Source: Psychrobacter immobilis (GTDB taxonomy: Bacteria; Pseudomonadota; Gammaproteobacteria; Pseudomonadales; Moraxellaceae). Taken from it: a stretch of DNA of 64,000 nt. The position numbers and the translations under genes were made by a program. This document shows, piece after piece, positions 18,643 through 27,563 of the stretch. Position 1 is the stretch's first letter, and each line of letters begins with the position of its first letter. Location of the stretch: NCBI GenBank assembly GCA_904846265.1, contig CAJHAA010000003.1:162412-226411 (forward strand), read 5' to 3'. A model generated the notes under the pieces. That model saw only the letters and a program-made list of their open reading frames with translations, had not been told where the DNA came from and did no database searches.

Positions 18643-19056
18643 ATGTCTGCAACCAAAGAAGAAATTGTCGCCTTTATGGCGTTGGAATTTCCACAAACCA
18701 AATGTGTCATCGAGGCAGTCGGTGACAATCGCTCGACTTTATCACACGATATTGGTATCAATGAATTGCGTCCCGGTGGTACGGTCTCTGGACCAGTATT
18801 GATGAGCATCGCTGATGTGGCTCTCTATGTGGCGATACTTGGTAAAATAGGTATTGTGCCATTAACGGTGACGACGAGTTTGACCATTAACTTTTTGCGC
18901 AAACCCTCAGCAGAAGCACGTATTATTGCTGAGTGTACGTTGATAAAAGTAGGTCGCACACTAATCGTTGGCGAGGTTGCGCTTTATTCTGAAGGCTCTC
19001 GCGATATGGTGGCTCACGTAGTTGGCACGTATTCCGTACCACCTCAGCACGTCTAG
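18643..19056 (+). CDS. PaaI-type hotdog thioesterase
   Basis: 137 aa from ATG 18643, preceded by AAGGAAGGG; an upstream in-frame TTG is ignored. The hotdog helix GGTVSGPVLMSIADVALYVA and the strand LTINFLRKPSAEARIIAECT are typical of PaaI-like acyl-CoA thioesterases. Substrate unknown. Its TAG stop lies directly at the edge of a MITE-family fragment. Confidence 0.85.
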   Translation: MSATKEEIVAFMALEFPQTKCVIEAVGDNRSTLSHDIGINELRPGGTVSGPVLMSIADVALYVAILGKIGIVPLTVTTSLTINFLRKPSAEARIIAECTLIKVGRTLIVGEVALYSEGSRDMVAHVVGTYSVPPQHV

Positions 19057-19092
19057 CTATTTTTAGCCCATTTTTAAAATGAGGACAGGCCC
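19057..19092 (-). repeat. internally deleted MITE-family fragment
   Basis: Read on the minus strand it starts GGGCCTGTCCTCATTTT and continues with the family's GGGCTAAAAATAGCT, so it is a left end with about 13 bases missing. It abuts the thioesterase stop codon. Confidence 0.5.
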
Positions 19093-19147
19093 TAAAAAAG
19101 CAGTGTTATAAAAATTAATGTCATAAAATTAATGCTGATAAGGACTG

Positions 19148-19768
19148 CTACTGTTTGGTTGCCTCGACCTGAATGTTTAAGTGAAGGTTTTTAGTGACGC
19201 CAAACCACGCATATTTATCGATATTCCATTTGGTGCGATCAATCATCGCCGTAAAATCCCCACCACAAATATCTTTTTTGAGCGTAGGGTGTAGATAACA
19301 GTCAAACTTAGTCGCTGTTAAGCTAATAGGATGGGTTTCGCCATTCAGCGTTAGATGACCGTCTACTTTTGTGACCATTGGGCGTGATTTGCCTTGGCTA
19401 AAATACCATTTGTTAGAATCAAAACGTGCCAATGGAAAGCGTTGCATATCAAAGAATCTAGGGCCTGTCAAAGTCTGGTTAAATGCTTTATTTCCCGTAT
19501 TTAGAGAGCTGATCGGAATGGCCAAGGAGATATTGCCAGTTTTTAAACTTGAGTCATATTGCAGTTGACCTTGGACATTATAAAAGCCGCCCGCAGTGGC
19601 AGGGGATTGGAAGCGTTCAATGGCAAAGCGCACATGGGTACCAGCAGGATTGATGGTATAACTGGCGGCATGGCTGCTATGTGCAGCGCTTATTATTAAT
19701 AATGGCAGCGACAATGTCAGTGAAGGGTAGAGATGTGATTTTTTTAGAATAAAAGATAGGATGCTCAT
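19148..19768 (-). CDS. YceI family periplasmic protein
   Basis: 206 aa from ATG 19768, chosen because AAAGGA precedes it; the frame is open 30 codons further. Signal peptide ending around HSSHAA. The YceI core is visible from SYTINPAGTHVRFAIERF through GNISLAIPISSLNTG, FDMQRFPLARFDS and DGHLTLNGETHPI. Family members are lipocalin-like, bind isoprenoid lipids and respond to stress or high pH. Two cysteines (FDCYLHP, KDICGG) may pair. Confidence 0.88.
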   Translation of the reverse strand: MSILSFILKKSHLYPSLTLSLPLLIISAAHSSHAASYTINPAGTHVRFAIERFQSPATAGGFYNVQGQLQYDSSLKTGNISLAIPISSLNTGNKAFNQTLTGPRFFDMQRFPLARFDSNKWYFSQGKSRPMVTKVDGHLTLNGETHPISLTATKFDCYLHPTLKKDICGGDFTAMIDRTKWNIDKYAWFGVTKNLHLNIQVEATKQ

Positions 19769-19942
19769 AGCTACATTCCTTTGCGGGCTATTGATAAATA
19801 AAGAACGTCGTCGACGAGCGCAATCCATGCTGTTACTCAATATTAAGTCAGTCAGCAATAACTATTTATACATTATTTATCAAATGCTTAGTAGCTTTAT
19901 TTTCATAAGGGTATCATTGTTAATTTGGCTATTATTCAACAG

Positions 19943-20764
19943 CTAAGATTGGGTTTTCGACGATTTTTGAAAGCTTGCCGCATTAGGTTTTTTGCCATTA
20001 GCATTGATACTGTTGGCTTTATTCGCTACTGGGTATTTAAAAAATAGCGTTGCAAGCGCGCAGGTTATGGTCAATGATAGAAGCATCGATACTAATGTAT
20101 GACTAAAAAAATGATCACCAAACAGCATCTTATACAGTCCCATCGTCCATCCTACGACCGTGACTATTTCAAATATCCTATAGCGATACTGATGTAGAGT
20201 GGGTAAAAATGCCAAGCCATATAGAGAAAATCCGGCACTGGCATGAGCCGCTGGGAAGCACTTGGCAGGCGTGTTAGCGACTATATTTTGCCAAATATTT
20301 AGATAAGGCAAGTCGCCACCAAACAGTATTAAATGATTGGGGCAACTGACATGAGTCACACCTTTGAGTAGCGCAATCATACTGGGAACGGCAATTAAAA
20401 CAAGCAGTAGATAACTTATTTCACGCGTGGATAAAGGCGTGAGCCGTTTATTGTACTTAGCATTTTTTATTACCAGATTGATGTCTGAATCCTGTTTATG
20501 TCTCAGAATTAGAACAGCTATGAGATAAATGCCAAGCAAGATGAGTAGCAATTTAGGTAAGTCATAAAAAATAAAGGCAAAAGGTTGTGTGCCTTTTTCT
20601 AGTAGCCAGTGTCCATTAGTATAAAAAAGCTCACTAATATGAATGTCTAATTGGCTGTGCTCAAACAACAGTGTGGCTATGATGGTCAAGCATAGGAGTT
20701 TAAGCCAGACTCCATTGGCTGAATATGTCTTCAAAATACAACACTCAATAATGCCATCATCCAC
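19943..20764 (-). CDS. PAP2 family membrane phosphatase
   Basis: 273 aa with about six membrane helices. The three phosphatase motifs are present: K-(...)-CPNH in the LLKGVTHVSCPNH region, PAAHASAGFSLYG, and LFGDHFFSHTLVS with the catalytic His. It is similar in type to the PAP2 proteins found next to MCR/EptA genes in Moraxellaceae. The start is uncertain: GTG 20764 overlaps dgkA by 34 nt, while TTG 20734 overlaps the dgkA stop by TTGA. Either way it is translationally coupled to dgkA. It may dephosphorylate phosphatidic acid, undecaprenyl pyrophosphate or lipid A. Confidence 0.85.
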   Translation of the reverse strand: MDDGIIECCILKTYSANGVWLKLLCLTIIATLLFEHSQLDIHISELFYTNGHWLLEKGTQPFAFIFYDLPKLLLILLGIYLIAVLILRHKQDSDINLVIKNAKYNKRLTPLSTREISYLLLVLIAVPSMIALLKGVTHVSCPNHLILFGGDLPYLNIWQNIVANTPAKCFPAAHASAGFSLYGLAFLPTLHQYRYRIFEIVTVVGWTMGLYKMLFGDHFFSHTLVSMLLSLTITCALATLFFKYPVANKANSINANGKKPNAASFQKSSKTQS

Positions 20765-21204
20765 AAGATAAATAGCAGCATTAATGCCAAAAATTGCGCC
20801 GCAGAGCCAACATCTTTGGCTATCTTTGCCAGTGGATGCTTGGCGGTCGATGTGTGATCGACACTGGCTTCGATTCCAGTGTTAATGAGTTCGACGATTA
20901 ATGATAAGAAAGAAGCGATGACCAGCAGCATTTTGACGCTGATAGTGAAAGGGCACAATATAATAGCCGTGAATAATATGAGATTGAGCCAAAATACTTG
21001 TCGAAAAGCCGCCTCAAATTTGTAAGCTGCTTTAAAGCCGTCCAGAGAGTAACCAGCGGCTTTTATAATACGGTAAAATCCTGTTTTACCCTTGGCGTCA
21101 CTGGCATAGCTATGAGGTAGCAGTTGTTTTTTGCCTGCTATTGGGCTTAAAACCCCACGACTCGTCGACTGGTTTTCAAGATTAATAGGATTTGCTTTAT
21201 TCAT
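20731..21204 (-). CDS. dgkA: diacylglycerol kinase
   Basis: 157 aa, longer than E. coli DgkA (about 122 aa) because of a 35-residue polar N-terminal extension. The core has AAFRQVFWLN, then the active-site helix VELINTGIEASVD and HPLAKIAKDVGSAAQF, with three membrane helices. It phosphorylates diacylglycerol to phosphatidic acid. Diacylglycerol is the by-product when EptA takes phosphoethanolamine from phosphatidylethanolamine, so its place in this block makes biochemical sense. Confidence 0.92.
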   Translation of the reverse strand: MNKANPINLENQSTSRGVLSPIAGKKQLLPHSYASDAKGKTGFYRIIKAAGYSLDGFKAAYKFEAAFRQVFWLNLILFTAIILCPFTISVKMLLVIASFLSLIVELINTGIEASVDHTSTAKHPLAKIAKDVGSAAQFLALMLLFILWMMALLSVVF

Positions 21205-21320
21205 GTCAAATGCTTCACAGTCTATTAATATTAAGGTATGCGATAAATGTTAATCATTTAATCGTGGAAAAAATAAATGGACGAAATAAATCAGCAGATA
21301 TTAAGTATAAGCGGGCAGGC

Positions 21321-21337
21321 ATTAAGAAAACGTTAAG
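21321..21337 (-). promoter_or_regulatory. PmrA-like direct repeat upstream of dgkA
   Basis: On the minus strand CTTAAC-GTTTT-CTTAAT, two hexamers 11 bp apart, fitting the PmrA-box pattern. It lies about 120 bp before dgkA, and a repeat of the same form precedes eptA at 25277. Confidence 0.55.
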
Positions 21338-21359
21338 CTTTTTTAAATAGAGATATTCT

Positions 21360-22706
21360 CTAATGATAATTGATGATAAAGGTACTGCCACCTAACGGGT
21401 TGACTTGATGAGTAAGCTGCCAGTCCATATGTGTCATGATGCGCTGTACGATACTGAGCCCCAAGCCTGTGCCTTCTACTGGATAATGGGCGTCAGCTGC
21501 CAATAATGATTCTGTATCCAATGAGATGTCTTTATAATGATGCTCTAGACGCTCAAATCTCTCATATAGCAGCGGCATCATCACCTCAGGAATACCTAGA
21601 CCAGTATCAGTGACGGTGATTTTTTCAGCATCGATAGTGATGATGACCTCACCCTCATCGGTGTACTGAAACGCATTTTTTATCAAATTACCCAGTGCCA
21701 TTTTTAGTAGTTCAGGTCGTACGTGTGCGACATACAGCTGTTCTGCGACTATGTTACAGGTGACTGACTTATGGCGAAGCAAGTAATTTAAGCGCTGTAC
21801 TTCATTTAACGCGATGTCATTGATAGACGTTGCTGGTGCATCCAGTTTTTCAGGAGCACGAGACAGCAATAATAAGGCGCTGATAATCTCCGAGGTTTCT
21901 TTGGCGGTCGTACTGATACGAGTGGCAAATGCGCTCAAGTGAGGGTCGTTTTCTAGTTGTGAGGACAATACTTCTGATGCCCCCATGATAATCGTCAAAG
22001 GCGTGCGCAGCTCGTGACTGACATCACCAGTAAATAGCTGCTCGCGTTTGAGGTACTGCTCAAGTTTGTGGTTTTTTTCATCGATTGCGCGTGCTAACAC
22101 GCCAACCTCGGAGGGCAGATGCGTCAATTCCGTCAAGTTGCGATGATCTGTTTCTACGGCTTGCTTTAAGTCTAATAAAGGTTTAATGATTTGCTTGGAG
22201 GACAGCGATGAAAATATCGCTGCAATCAATAAGCTCAAAATGACCGCTATTTTTAGGGCGTTGGCAAATATGTCTTCTAAATGCTCAAATATGGCTAAAA
22301 CAGGGTAATTCCCCATCACCATTTCAGTATTTTCTAAGTAGGTTAAAATGTAGTTTTCTTTGTCTTTTTTATAATTAAAAAAATGTAACTCTGTAGTCGA
22401 TTGACCATTTGTAGTGGTGACAGTGACGGGCATCTCTTGTACGGTTTGGGTGGCCAGTTTTTGCAGATTGCTCGGTGCGTTATCGAAGCGATAAATTTTA
22501 ATACCCGGTTCAGCGGTATAAATAGGCTGATCGCCTTCTTTTTCTTGGCTAAGCTCTAACTGTTGCAATAAGCGAGCTTTGACCAGCTGTTGCTCCATTC
22601 TGACTTCGGCATACATGAAAATACTGACGAAAGTGGCACACAGTAATAGGGCAAATAACAAGTAGGAGAGTCGAAACTTATTAGCAATGGAGTCGATATT
22701 AAACAT
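21360..22706 (-). CDS. membrane sensor histidine kinase of the eptA locus
   Basis: 448 aa from ATG 22706 (an upstream TTG at 22754 is possible but less likely). Two membrane helices flank a periplasmic domain of roughly 120 residues. A HAMP-like linker, the H box FTGDVSHELRTPLTIIMGAS and the N/G boxes NLIKNAFQYT, VTDTGLGIP and GTGLGLSIV follow. It pairs with the response regulator encoded 72 bp upstream and resembles PmrB/BasS in context, so it may sense cationic peptides, metals or pH. Confidence 0.9.
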   Translation of the reverse strand: MFNIDSIANKFRLSYLLFALLLCATFVSIFMYAEVRMEQQLVKARLLQQLELSQEKEGDQPIYTAEPGIKIYRFDNAPSNLQKLATQTVQEMPVTVTTTNGQSTTELHFFNYKKDKENYILTYLENTEMVMGNYPVLAIFEHLEDIFANALKIAVILSLLIAAIFSSLSSKQIIKPLLDLKQAVETDHRNLTELTHLPSEVGVLARAIDEKNHKLEQYLKREQLFTGDVSHELRTPLTIIMGASEVLSSQLENDPHLSAFATRISTTAKETSEIISALLLLSRAPEKLDAPATSINDIALNEVQRLNYLLRHKSVTCNIVAEQLYVAHVRPELLKMALGNLIKNAFQYTDEGEVIITIDAEKITVTDTGLGIPEVMMPLLYERFERLEHHYKDISLDTESLLAADAHYPVEGTGLGLSIVQRIMTHMDWQLTHQVNPLGGSTFIINYH

Positions 22707-22778
22707 GATATTTACTTCGTTGTGAAAGACGATATGAAAGACGTTGAGAGTCAAATAAGGACATCAGACGATGATTTT

Positions 22779-23465
22779 TTAGGCTTTATCAGGATCAATA
22801 ATCTGATAACCGACACCAGGCAACGTGACTATCATGATTTTATCGAACGGCTTATCTACCTGCGCGCGGACCCCATGCATGTGAGTGCGCAGTGCATCAC
22901 TGCTTGGTATGTCTTCGCCCCATACTTTTTCTTCCAGCTCGGTTTTGCTAACCACGCGCGGCGCCGCACTCATCAAGGTATGTAGTATTTTGAAGCCTGT
23001 GGGTGTGAGTTTTAGCGACTTACCTTCACGTGTAATCGTATGCTCACTATGATTTAAAGACAATGTGCCAACAGTTAAACCATGCTCAAAATGATCATCT
23101 TTATGTCGGCGTATGAGAGCCTTAATACGAGATTCTAATTCCACCAATGAGAAAGGCTTAACCAGATAATCGTCAGCGCCACTATCGAATCCTGCCACTT
23201 TATCTAAAATCGTATCGCGAGCGGTCAGCATCAATACTGGCGTTTTGTCATGCAGCTCTTCCCTGAGCTTTTTGCACAGTTTAGTGCCATCCATACCCGG
23301 CAGCATGACATCTAACAAGATGACGTCATATCGATTATTCGATGCGAGCGTTAAGCCACTAATGCTATTATGGGCATTGTCTAGCTCAAAGCCTTTCGGC
23401 TCAAAAAAAGCATAAATATTGGCGACGATATCGGGATTGTCTTCAATGATGAGTATCTTGTACAT
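22779..23465 (-). CDS. OmpR-type response regulator of the eptA locus
   Basis: 228 aa. Receiver domain with IIEDNPD, phosphoacceptor in VILLDVMLPGMDG and the Lys in YLVKPFS, then a winged-helix DNA-binding domain ending in IMIVTLPGVGYQI. It is the likely PmrA/BasR equivalent and probably binds the 11-bp direct repeats seen before eptA and dgkA. Confidence 0.92.
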   Translation of the reverse strand: MYKILIIEDNPDIVANIYAFFEPKGFELDNAHNSISGLTLASNNRYDVILLDVMLPGMDGTKLCKKLREELHDKTPVLMLTARDTILDKVAGFDSGADDYLVKPFSLVELESRIKALIRRHKDDHFEHGLTVGTLSLNHSEHTITREGKSLKLTPTGFKILHTLMSAAPRVVSKTELEEKVWGEDIPSSDALRTHMHGVRAQVDKPFDKIMIVTLPGVGYQIIDPDKA

Positions 23466-23505
23466 GAGTATTATTACCTAAAAAGGCGGAGCGATGATAA
23501 AGAAG

Positions 23506-25218
23506 TCAATTATCCACTTTAAAAAAGGTGGGTGCTGCTTTGGTTTCGTCAGTGGTGATACCAAAAAACTGAAGCAAGGTTGGCGTAATAAAATCATGTG
23601 ATACGGGCTGATCAATCATGTTAGCTAGGCTACTGTTAGCAATAGTGCTGCTATCAATGCCGTTGCCAGTCGGTGACCAAATAATCACTGGCACGTGCTT
23701 TTGTGCATTTGGCGCAATAGCGTATGGCAGACCATGCAAGTAAATATTGTTTTCGCCCAAACTTTCTCCATGATCACTAATATATACCATCACCACCTCA
23801 TAATCTTGCTCATAGGGTTTTAAGGTGTCGATTACGCTATTTAAAAAATAATCTGTATAACGAATGGCATTGTCATAACCATTGATAACCGATTGGCTGT
23901 CGCATTTTGATAGCTCATTGGTCATACAGACGGGCTGATATTCTGCAAAATCTTTAGGGTAACGCTTAAAATAGGCGGGTCCATGATTGCCCATTTGATG
24001 CAGCAAAATAAGTGTGTCTTTAAGTGTCTCTTTCTGTGAGCTGCCTGACTTAACCAGTTTATCAAAACCATCAAGCATACCTATGTCTCGACACTCAATA
24101 TCACAATCTGGATTGAGCGCGGCTGTTTTATAATCCTCAAAAGTTACGCGGTCAGCCACTCCTTTGGCGCTAGAGTTATTGTCTCGCCAAACGACATTGA
24201 CGCCTTGCTTGTGTAGCGTATCGAGCACGTTTTCATTATAGCTAGCGCTATCAGGGTCATAATTTTCTCTATTGGCGTAGCTAAACATGCAGGGTACTGA
24301 ATAGGCGGTGGATGTGCCGCATGACGAGGCGTCTTTAAAGCTGTAGATGTCTGATTGTTTTGAAAGCAAAGGCGTGGTGTTGCGCTCATAACCGTTTAAG
24401 CCAATATGGTCAGCACGAACGGTTTCTCCTACTACAAATACCATCAACTTAGGTTTTACAGCGCTGTTGCTAGTGTTAAAAGAAATGCTACGCTTTGCAT
24501 CTGTGGCATGAGGAATTAGTGTATCGGGACGACGGCGCTCAGCGATATAATCAGTACCCAGTTTGATAACAGAGTAAACAGGAGTAATAGGATTGACATA
24601 ACTACGGACTATTTTGTGCTGGCGAAAAAAGCTGGCGTATTGGTCACCAAATGGCACCAGACATACCGCTATTAATACGATAGATAGTAATAGGGTGACT
24701 GATTTTTGAAGGACTGCTCGTTGCCAAGACAATCGCTTTAGACGAATGTTACCAATCATGAAAGCAGGTACTATACCTAGTAAAAACAGGCGAATAAATA
24801 GACTGGGCGCCATTAATCCCATGGCTTCTGCTTGATCGGTTTGTAAGCCGTTAATGAGCATATCACGATTAAATATCGTCCCGTAGGCGTCGGTAAAGTA
24901 ACCACAGATAGCTGCAATCAGCACCATTACGATAAGCACTACTTTTGCCGTTGAGCGATAACACAGCAGTGACAACACCAACCACATCAGCCCAAATAAT
25001 AAGCCTATGATGGAAAAAATAAAGCCCGTGTTTGTGCTCAATGGATAAACGCTGAGTACTTGCTCAAAAAAGCCAATATTCGCTGTCGCTACTAAGTACA
25101 GAGCAACAACTATGATCAGATGATTGAGATTGATCTCACGATCATAGAACTTGCTTAGGAAGCGGATTTTTTTATTGGCTTTGGGTACATCGATTTTGGC
25201 GGCTTGAGATATTGACAT
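23506..25218 (-). CDS. eptA: lipid A phosphoethanolamine transferase (EptA/MCR-like)
   Basis: 570 aa from ATG 25218 with GAGAAG upstream; a TTG 15 bases earlier is also in frame. Five N-terminal membrane helices precede a periplasmic sulfatase-fold domain. The zinc and catalytic motifs VVGETVRADHIGLNGY, SSCGTSTAYSVPCMF (with the nucleophilic Thr) and YISDHGESLGENNIYLHG are intact. It moves phosphoethanolamine from phosphatidylethanolamine to lipid A, which lowers the negative surface charge and is the basis of intrinsic polymyxin tolerance in relatives. Several cysteine pairs characteristic of MCR/EptA are present. Confidence 0.93.
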   Translation of the reverse strand: MSISQAAKIDVPKANKKIRFLSKFYDREINLNHLIIVVALYLVATANIGFFEQVLSVYPLSTNTGFIFSIIGLLFGLMWLVLSLLCYRSTAKVVLIVMVLIAAICGYFTDAYGTIFNRDMLINGLQTDQAEAMGLMAPSLFIRLFLLGIVPAFMIGNIRLKRLSWQRAVLQKSVTLLLSIVLIAVCLVPFGDQYASFFRQHKIVRSYVNPITPVYSVIKLGTDYIAERRRPDTLIPHATDAKRSISFNTSNSAVKPKLMVFVVGETVRADHIGLNGYERNTTPLLSKQSDIYSFKDASSCGTSTAYSVPCMFSYANRENYDPDSASYNENVLDTLHKQGVNVVWRDNNSSAKGVADRVTFEDYKTAALNPDCDIECRDIGMLDGFDKLVKSGSSQKETLKDTLILLHQMGNHGPAYFKRYPKDFAEYQPVCMTNELSKCDSQSVINGYDNAIRYTDYFLNSVIDTLKPYEQDYEVVMVYISDHGESLGENNIYLHGLPYAIAPNAQKHVPVIIWSPTGNGIDSSTIANSSLANMIDQPVSHDFITPTLLQFFGITTDETKAAPTFFKVDN

Positions 25219-25276
25219 ACAAGTACTTCTCAACAGGATGGTAAGGAGTGTAATGCCTTACAGTAACAAGTACGCT

Positions 25277-25293
25277 GTTAAGAAGATGTTAAG
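25277..25293 (-). promoter_or_regulatory. PmrA-like direct repeat upstream of eptA
   Basis: On the minus strand CTTAAC-ATCTT-CTTAAC, hexamers 11 bp apart, about 60 bp before the start codon. The partner site before dgkA supports a shared regulator. Confidence 0.6.
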
Positions 25294-25327
25294 GTAGTTG
25301 AATTCAATAAGATATTAGGACATATTA

Positions 25328-25592
25328 GGGTCTGTTGAACATTCACAAATAGGCACTGCTGATTGATCAAATCGTTTCAGACAAGGCGCAAATTGAAGAT
25401 AATGCTCGTGCCTTAGCTAGACTTGCAACACAGTATGAAGCGATTTTAACATCAGCTCAAAGAGACAGGACTCTTTTTTGCCGCTTCGTCATTAAAAACA
25501 TCCGCTTAGAACGACTAAACTAGATATTTTTAATCTAAAATCGACTAAAAAATAGTCACTGTCAGTGCCGTGGTCGAATGTTCAACAGACCC
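25328..25592. mobile_element. 265-bp element with 17-bp terminal inverted repeats
   Basis: GGGTCTGTTGAACATTC at the left is the exact reverse complement of GAATGTTCAACAGACCC at the right, and TTA/TAA flanks the ends, suggesting a TA duplication. The inside keeps an open frame of about 53 codons from IDQIVSDKAQIEDNARALAR to its stop, which may be the remnant of a transposase. It looks like a non-autonomous derivative of an insertion sequence. Confidence 0.75.
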
Positions 25593-25616
25593 TAATAACC
25601 TACACGATGACACGTC

Positions 25617-26057
25617 CTAATTTAAACCTGTGCGAAAGAGCGTGCCAACGACAACAAAGGCGACAGAAAACAAAGTGACCAATATGATATTGATTGAAAA
25701 CCCTTTCAGGGTCTGAACAGACAGTCTAGGTATTCGATAAAAACGAGCGTGCAGGGCAACCAAAACAGTCATTAGCAATAATAGTAATTTGAGACTAATA
25801 AGAATACTAAAATCATTATCAAGTTTAAACCATGCAGCAATGTTGGGTAATAGCTGGTAGGCCATCCAAAGTCCAGTGATTATTTGCAGCACCAAAGCTG
25901 GCATTCCAACCCTCTCAAACAGCTGCTCAAATTGCATCAGACCATCAATATTTCGGGATGATAGCGCTTTTGGTAAGACCACCAAGGTCAAAATCAGATG
26001 ACCACCTGTCCAGACAGTAGCGCCTAACAAGTGTAGTATGAGTATATAGTTAAGCAT
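25617..26057 (-). CDS. CopD-like four-helix membrane protein
   Basis: 146 aa with four predicted membrane helices. Conserved His in LHLLGATVWTGGHLIL near the N-terminus and in LVALHARFYRIPR near the C-terminus resemble CopD-family or heme-binding membrane proteins. AAGGATG precedes the ATG. It is divergent from the hemerythrin-like gene; copper or heme binding is a family-based guess. Confidence 0.65.
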   Translation of the reverse strand: MLNYILILHLLGATVWTGGHLILTLVVLPKALSSRNIDGLMQFEQLFERVGMPALVLQIITGLWMAYQLLPNIAAWFKLDNDFSILISLKLLLLLMTVLVALHARFYRIPRLSVQTLKGFSINIILVTLFSVAFVVVGTLFRTGLN

Positions 26058-26120
26058 AGATAAACATCCTTAAATGCCACTGACATAGGGCTTTATGTCG
26101 ATTAACTGAGGTACTTAATC

Positions 26121-26600
26121 ATGAAACGCGCCGCACAATTACAACCATTATCTCGTCAACATCATCTAGGTCTAAATCTATCTCGCCATGCTAAAGAGTG
26201 TGCTGATGAACCTAACGCAATTGCCGAGCATTGGCTAAATATCACGTCTTATATTAACGAGATGCAACAGCATTTTCAGATTGAAGACAATCTAATGGCT
26301 CATGCCTTACAGCCTCATAGCAGCTCCAAACCTGAGGTGGCATCGATACTAAATACACTTGATGCGCAGCACAAGTCCCTGCATGCACTCATGGCAGAGG
26401 CTCAAGATTTGCCGCACTCTCAAAGCAATCACGTCACCGTTGGACAAGTCAAAGAACTCGCCACCTTGCTATACGATCATATTCGTTTTGAAGAACGAGA
26501 ATTGTTTCCTATCGTTGAGCGCTATCTGACAACAGAAGAATTAGAGGCTATTTATGATGCCAGTCCAGATAGTATCAAACGCTCCGATGAGAACCGCTAG
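26121..26600 (+). CDS. hemerythrin HHE-domain protein
   Basis: 159 aa cytoplasmic protein. Di-iron ligand candidates are spread as in hemerythrin-like domains: LSRQHHLGLNLSRH, MQQHFQIEDN, LDAQHKSLHALM and LLYDHIRFEERELFPI. Such proteins bind oxygen or nitric oxide or protect iron centres. It lies at the edge of the nitrate-respiration cluster, which would produce NO-related stress. Confidence 0.82.
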   Translation: MKRAAQLQPLSRQHHLGLNLSRHAKECADEPNAIAEHWLNITSYINEMQQHFQIEDNLMAHALQPHSSSKPEVASILNTLDAQHKSLHALMAEAQDLPHSQSNHVTVGQVKELATLLYDHIRFEERELFPIVERYLTTEELEAIYDASPDSIKRSDENR

Positions 26601-26623
26601 AGCACGTTTTTATCAAAATTTTT

Positions 26624-27469
26624 TTAATCTATAGCGAGATATCCTGCGTCAGAAAAATACTGTTGTCCAGCAGGCGAGCGCAGATATTTTGAAAAATCTG
26701 TCGCGGCAGTAGTCTCACTAATCACCAACCCGTCTTGCAAAATAGGAGGATAAGCGTCTGGCGCTAACGTATAGAACTGCTCAGGCGTGGCTTTAATCGC
26801 TGTCAGTTGTGATTGAGCGACAAAGCCATAATCGACATTACCAGTGTGCGCATATTGAAACGCTTGCCCGATATTCTCAGCTTGAATAATGCGACTTTGC
26901 TCAGTGAGCGTGTCAAAGATTTTTTGTGTTTGTAGATAGGCTTGTGCCGACTTGCCATAAGGGGCGAGTTCTGGATTGGCAATGGTGATTTTGCTATCAG
27001 ATTCAGACATCAATAATGCATTTAAGGTAGTAGGGTTGAGTCCTTTAAGGGACTTGTTAACACTATAAAGTGCCAGCTGACCTTGGGTATAAGTAAAGGG
27101 CTCGTGGGTTGCTTCGTCAGCAGATTTTGCGTTATCTAGTTTTTCTTTGGCAAGCTTGGCAGGAAATTCTTGATTGGCGGATAAAAATATATCGTAAGGT
27201 GCGCCAGAGGTAATCTGCGCATATAACTTACCTGAAGAGGCATAAGTCACGTCAATCGCTTGTGCAGGCAAATTCTTATCCATTTTATAACCCGCAATAA
27301 TCTCAGGCAATACATCTGATAAGTTGGCAGCCGCTGCGATGCGCAGTGTTTGACTTTGCTCAGTGACGTTGTCGGCGTCCGCTTGAATAGGCTGAGTGGT
27401 TTGCTCTTTGCTACAAGCGGTTAGCGTTAACGCTAAGCAAGCTGATGATATTGTTATTATTTTAATCAT
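26624..27469 (-). CDS. modA: molybdate-binding periplasmic (lipo)protein
   Basis: 281 aa. Lipobox LTAC near residue 19, so this ModA is probably lipid-anchored. The family features RIAAAANLSDVLPEI, VTYASSGKLYAQI and GAPYDIFLSANQEFP are clear. It delivers molybdate for the cofactor needed by NarG. The usual modB and modC partners are not next to it, so the permease and ATPase must lie elsewhere or be shared. Confidence 0.9.
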   Translation of the reverse strand: MIKIITISSACLALTLTACSKEQTTQPIQADADNVTEQSQTLRIAAAANLSDVLPEIIAGYKMDKNLPAQAIDVTYASSGKLYAQITSGAPYDIFLSANQEFPAKLAKEKLDNAKSADEATHEPFTYTQGQLALYSVNKSLKGLNPTTLNALLMSESDSKITIANPELAPYGKSAQAYLQTQKIFDTLTEQSRIIQAENIGQAFQYAHTGNVDYGFVAQSQLTAIKATPEQFYTLAPDAYPPILQDGLVISETTAATDFSKYLRSPAGQQYFSDAGYLAID

Positions 27470-27563
27470 TATTATGAAGCCTTCTTATTATTGCTCGCCA
27501 GTGTCGCTCACTGTTATTGCTAAAGGTTAGCTATCGCTTTAAGCAGTCATTTGAAGCGCATTA

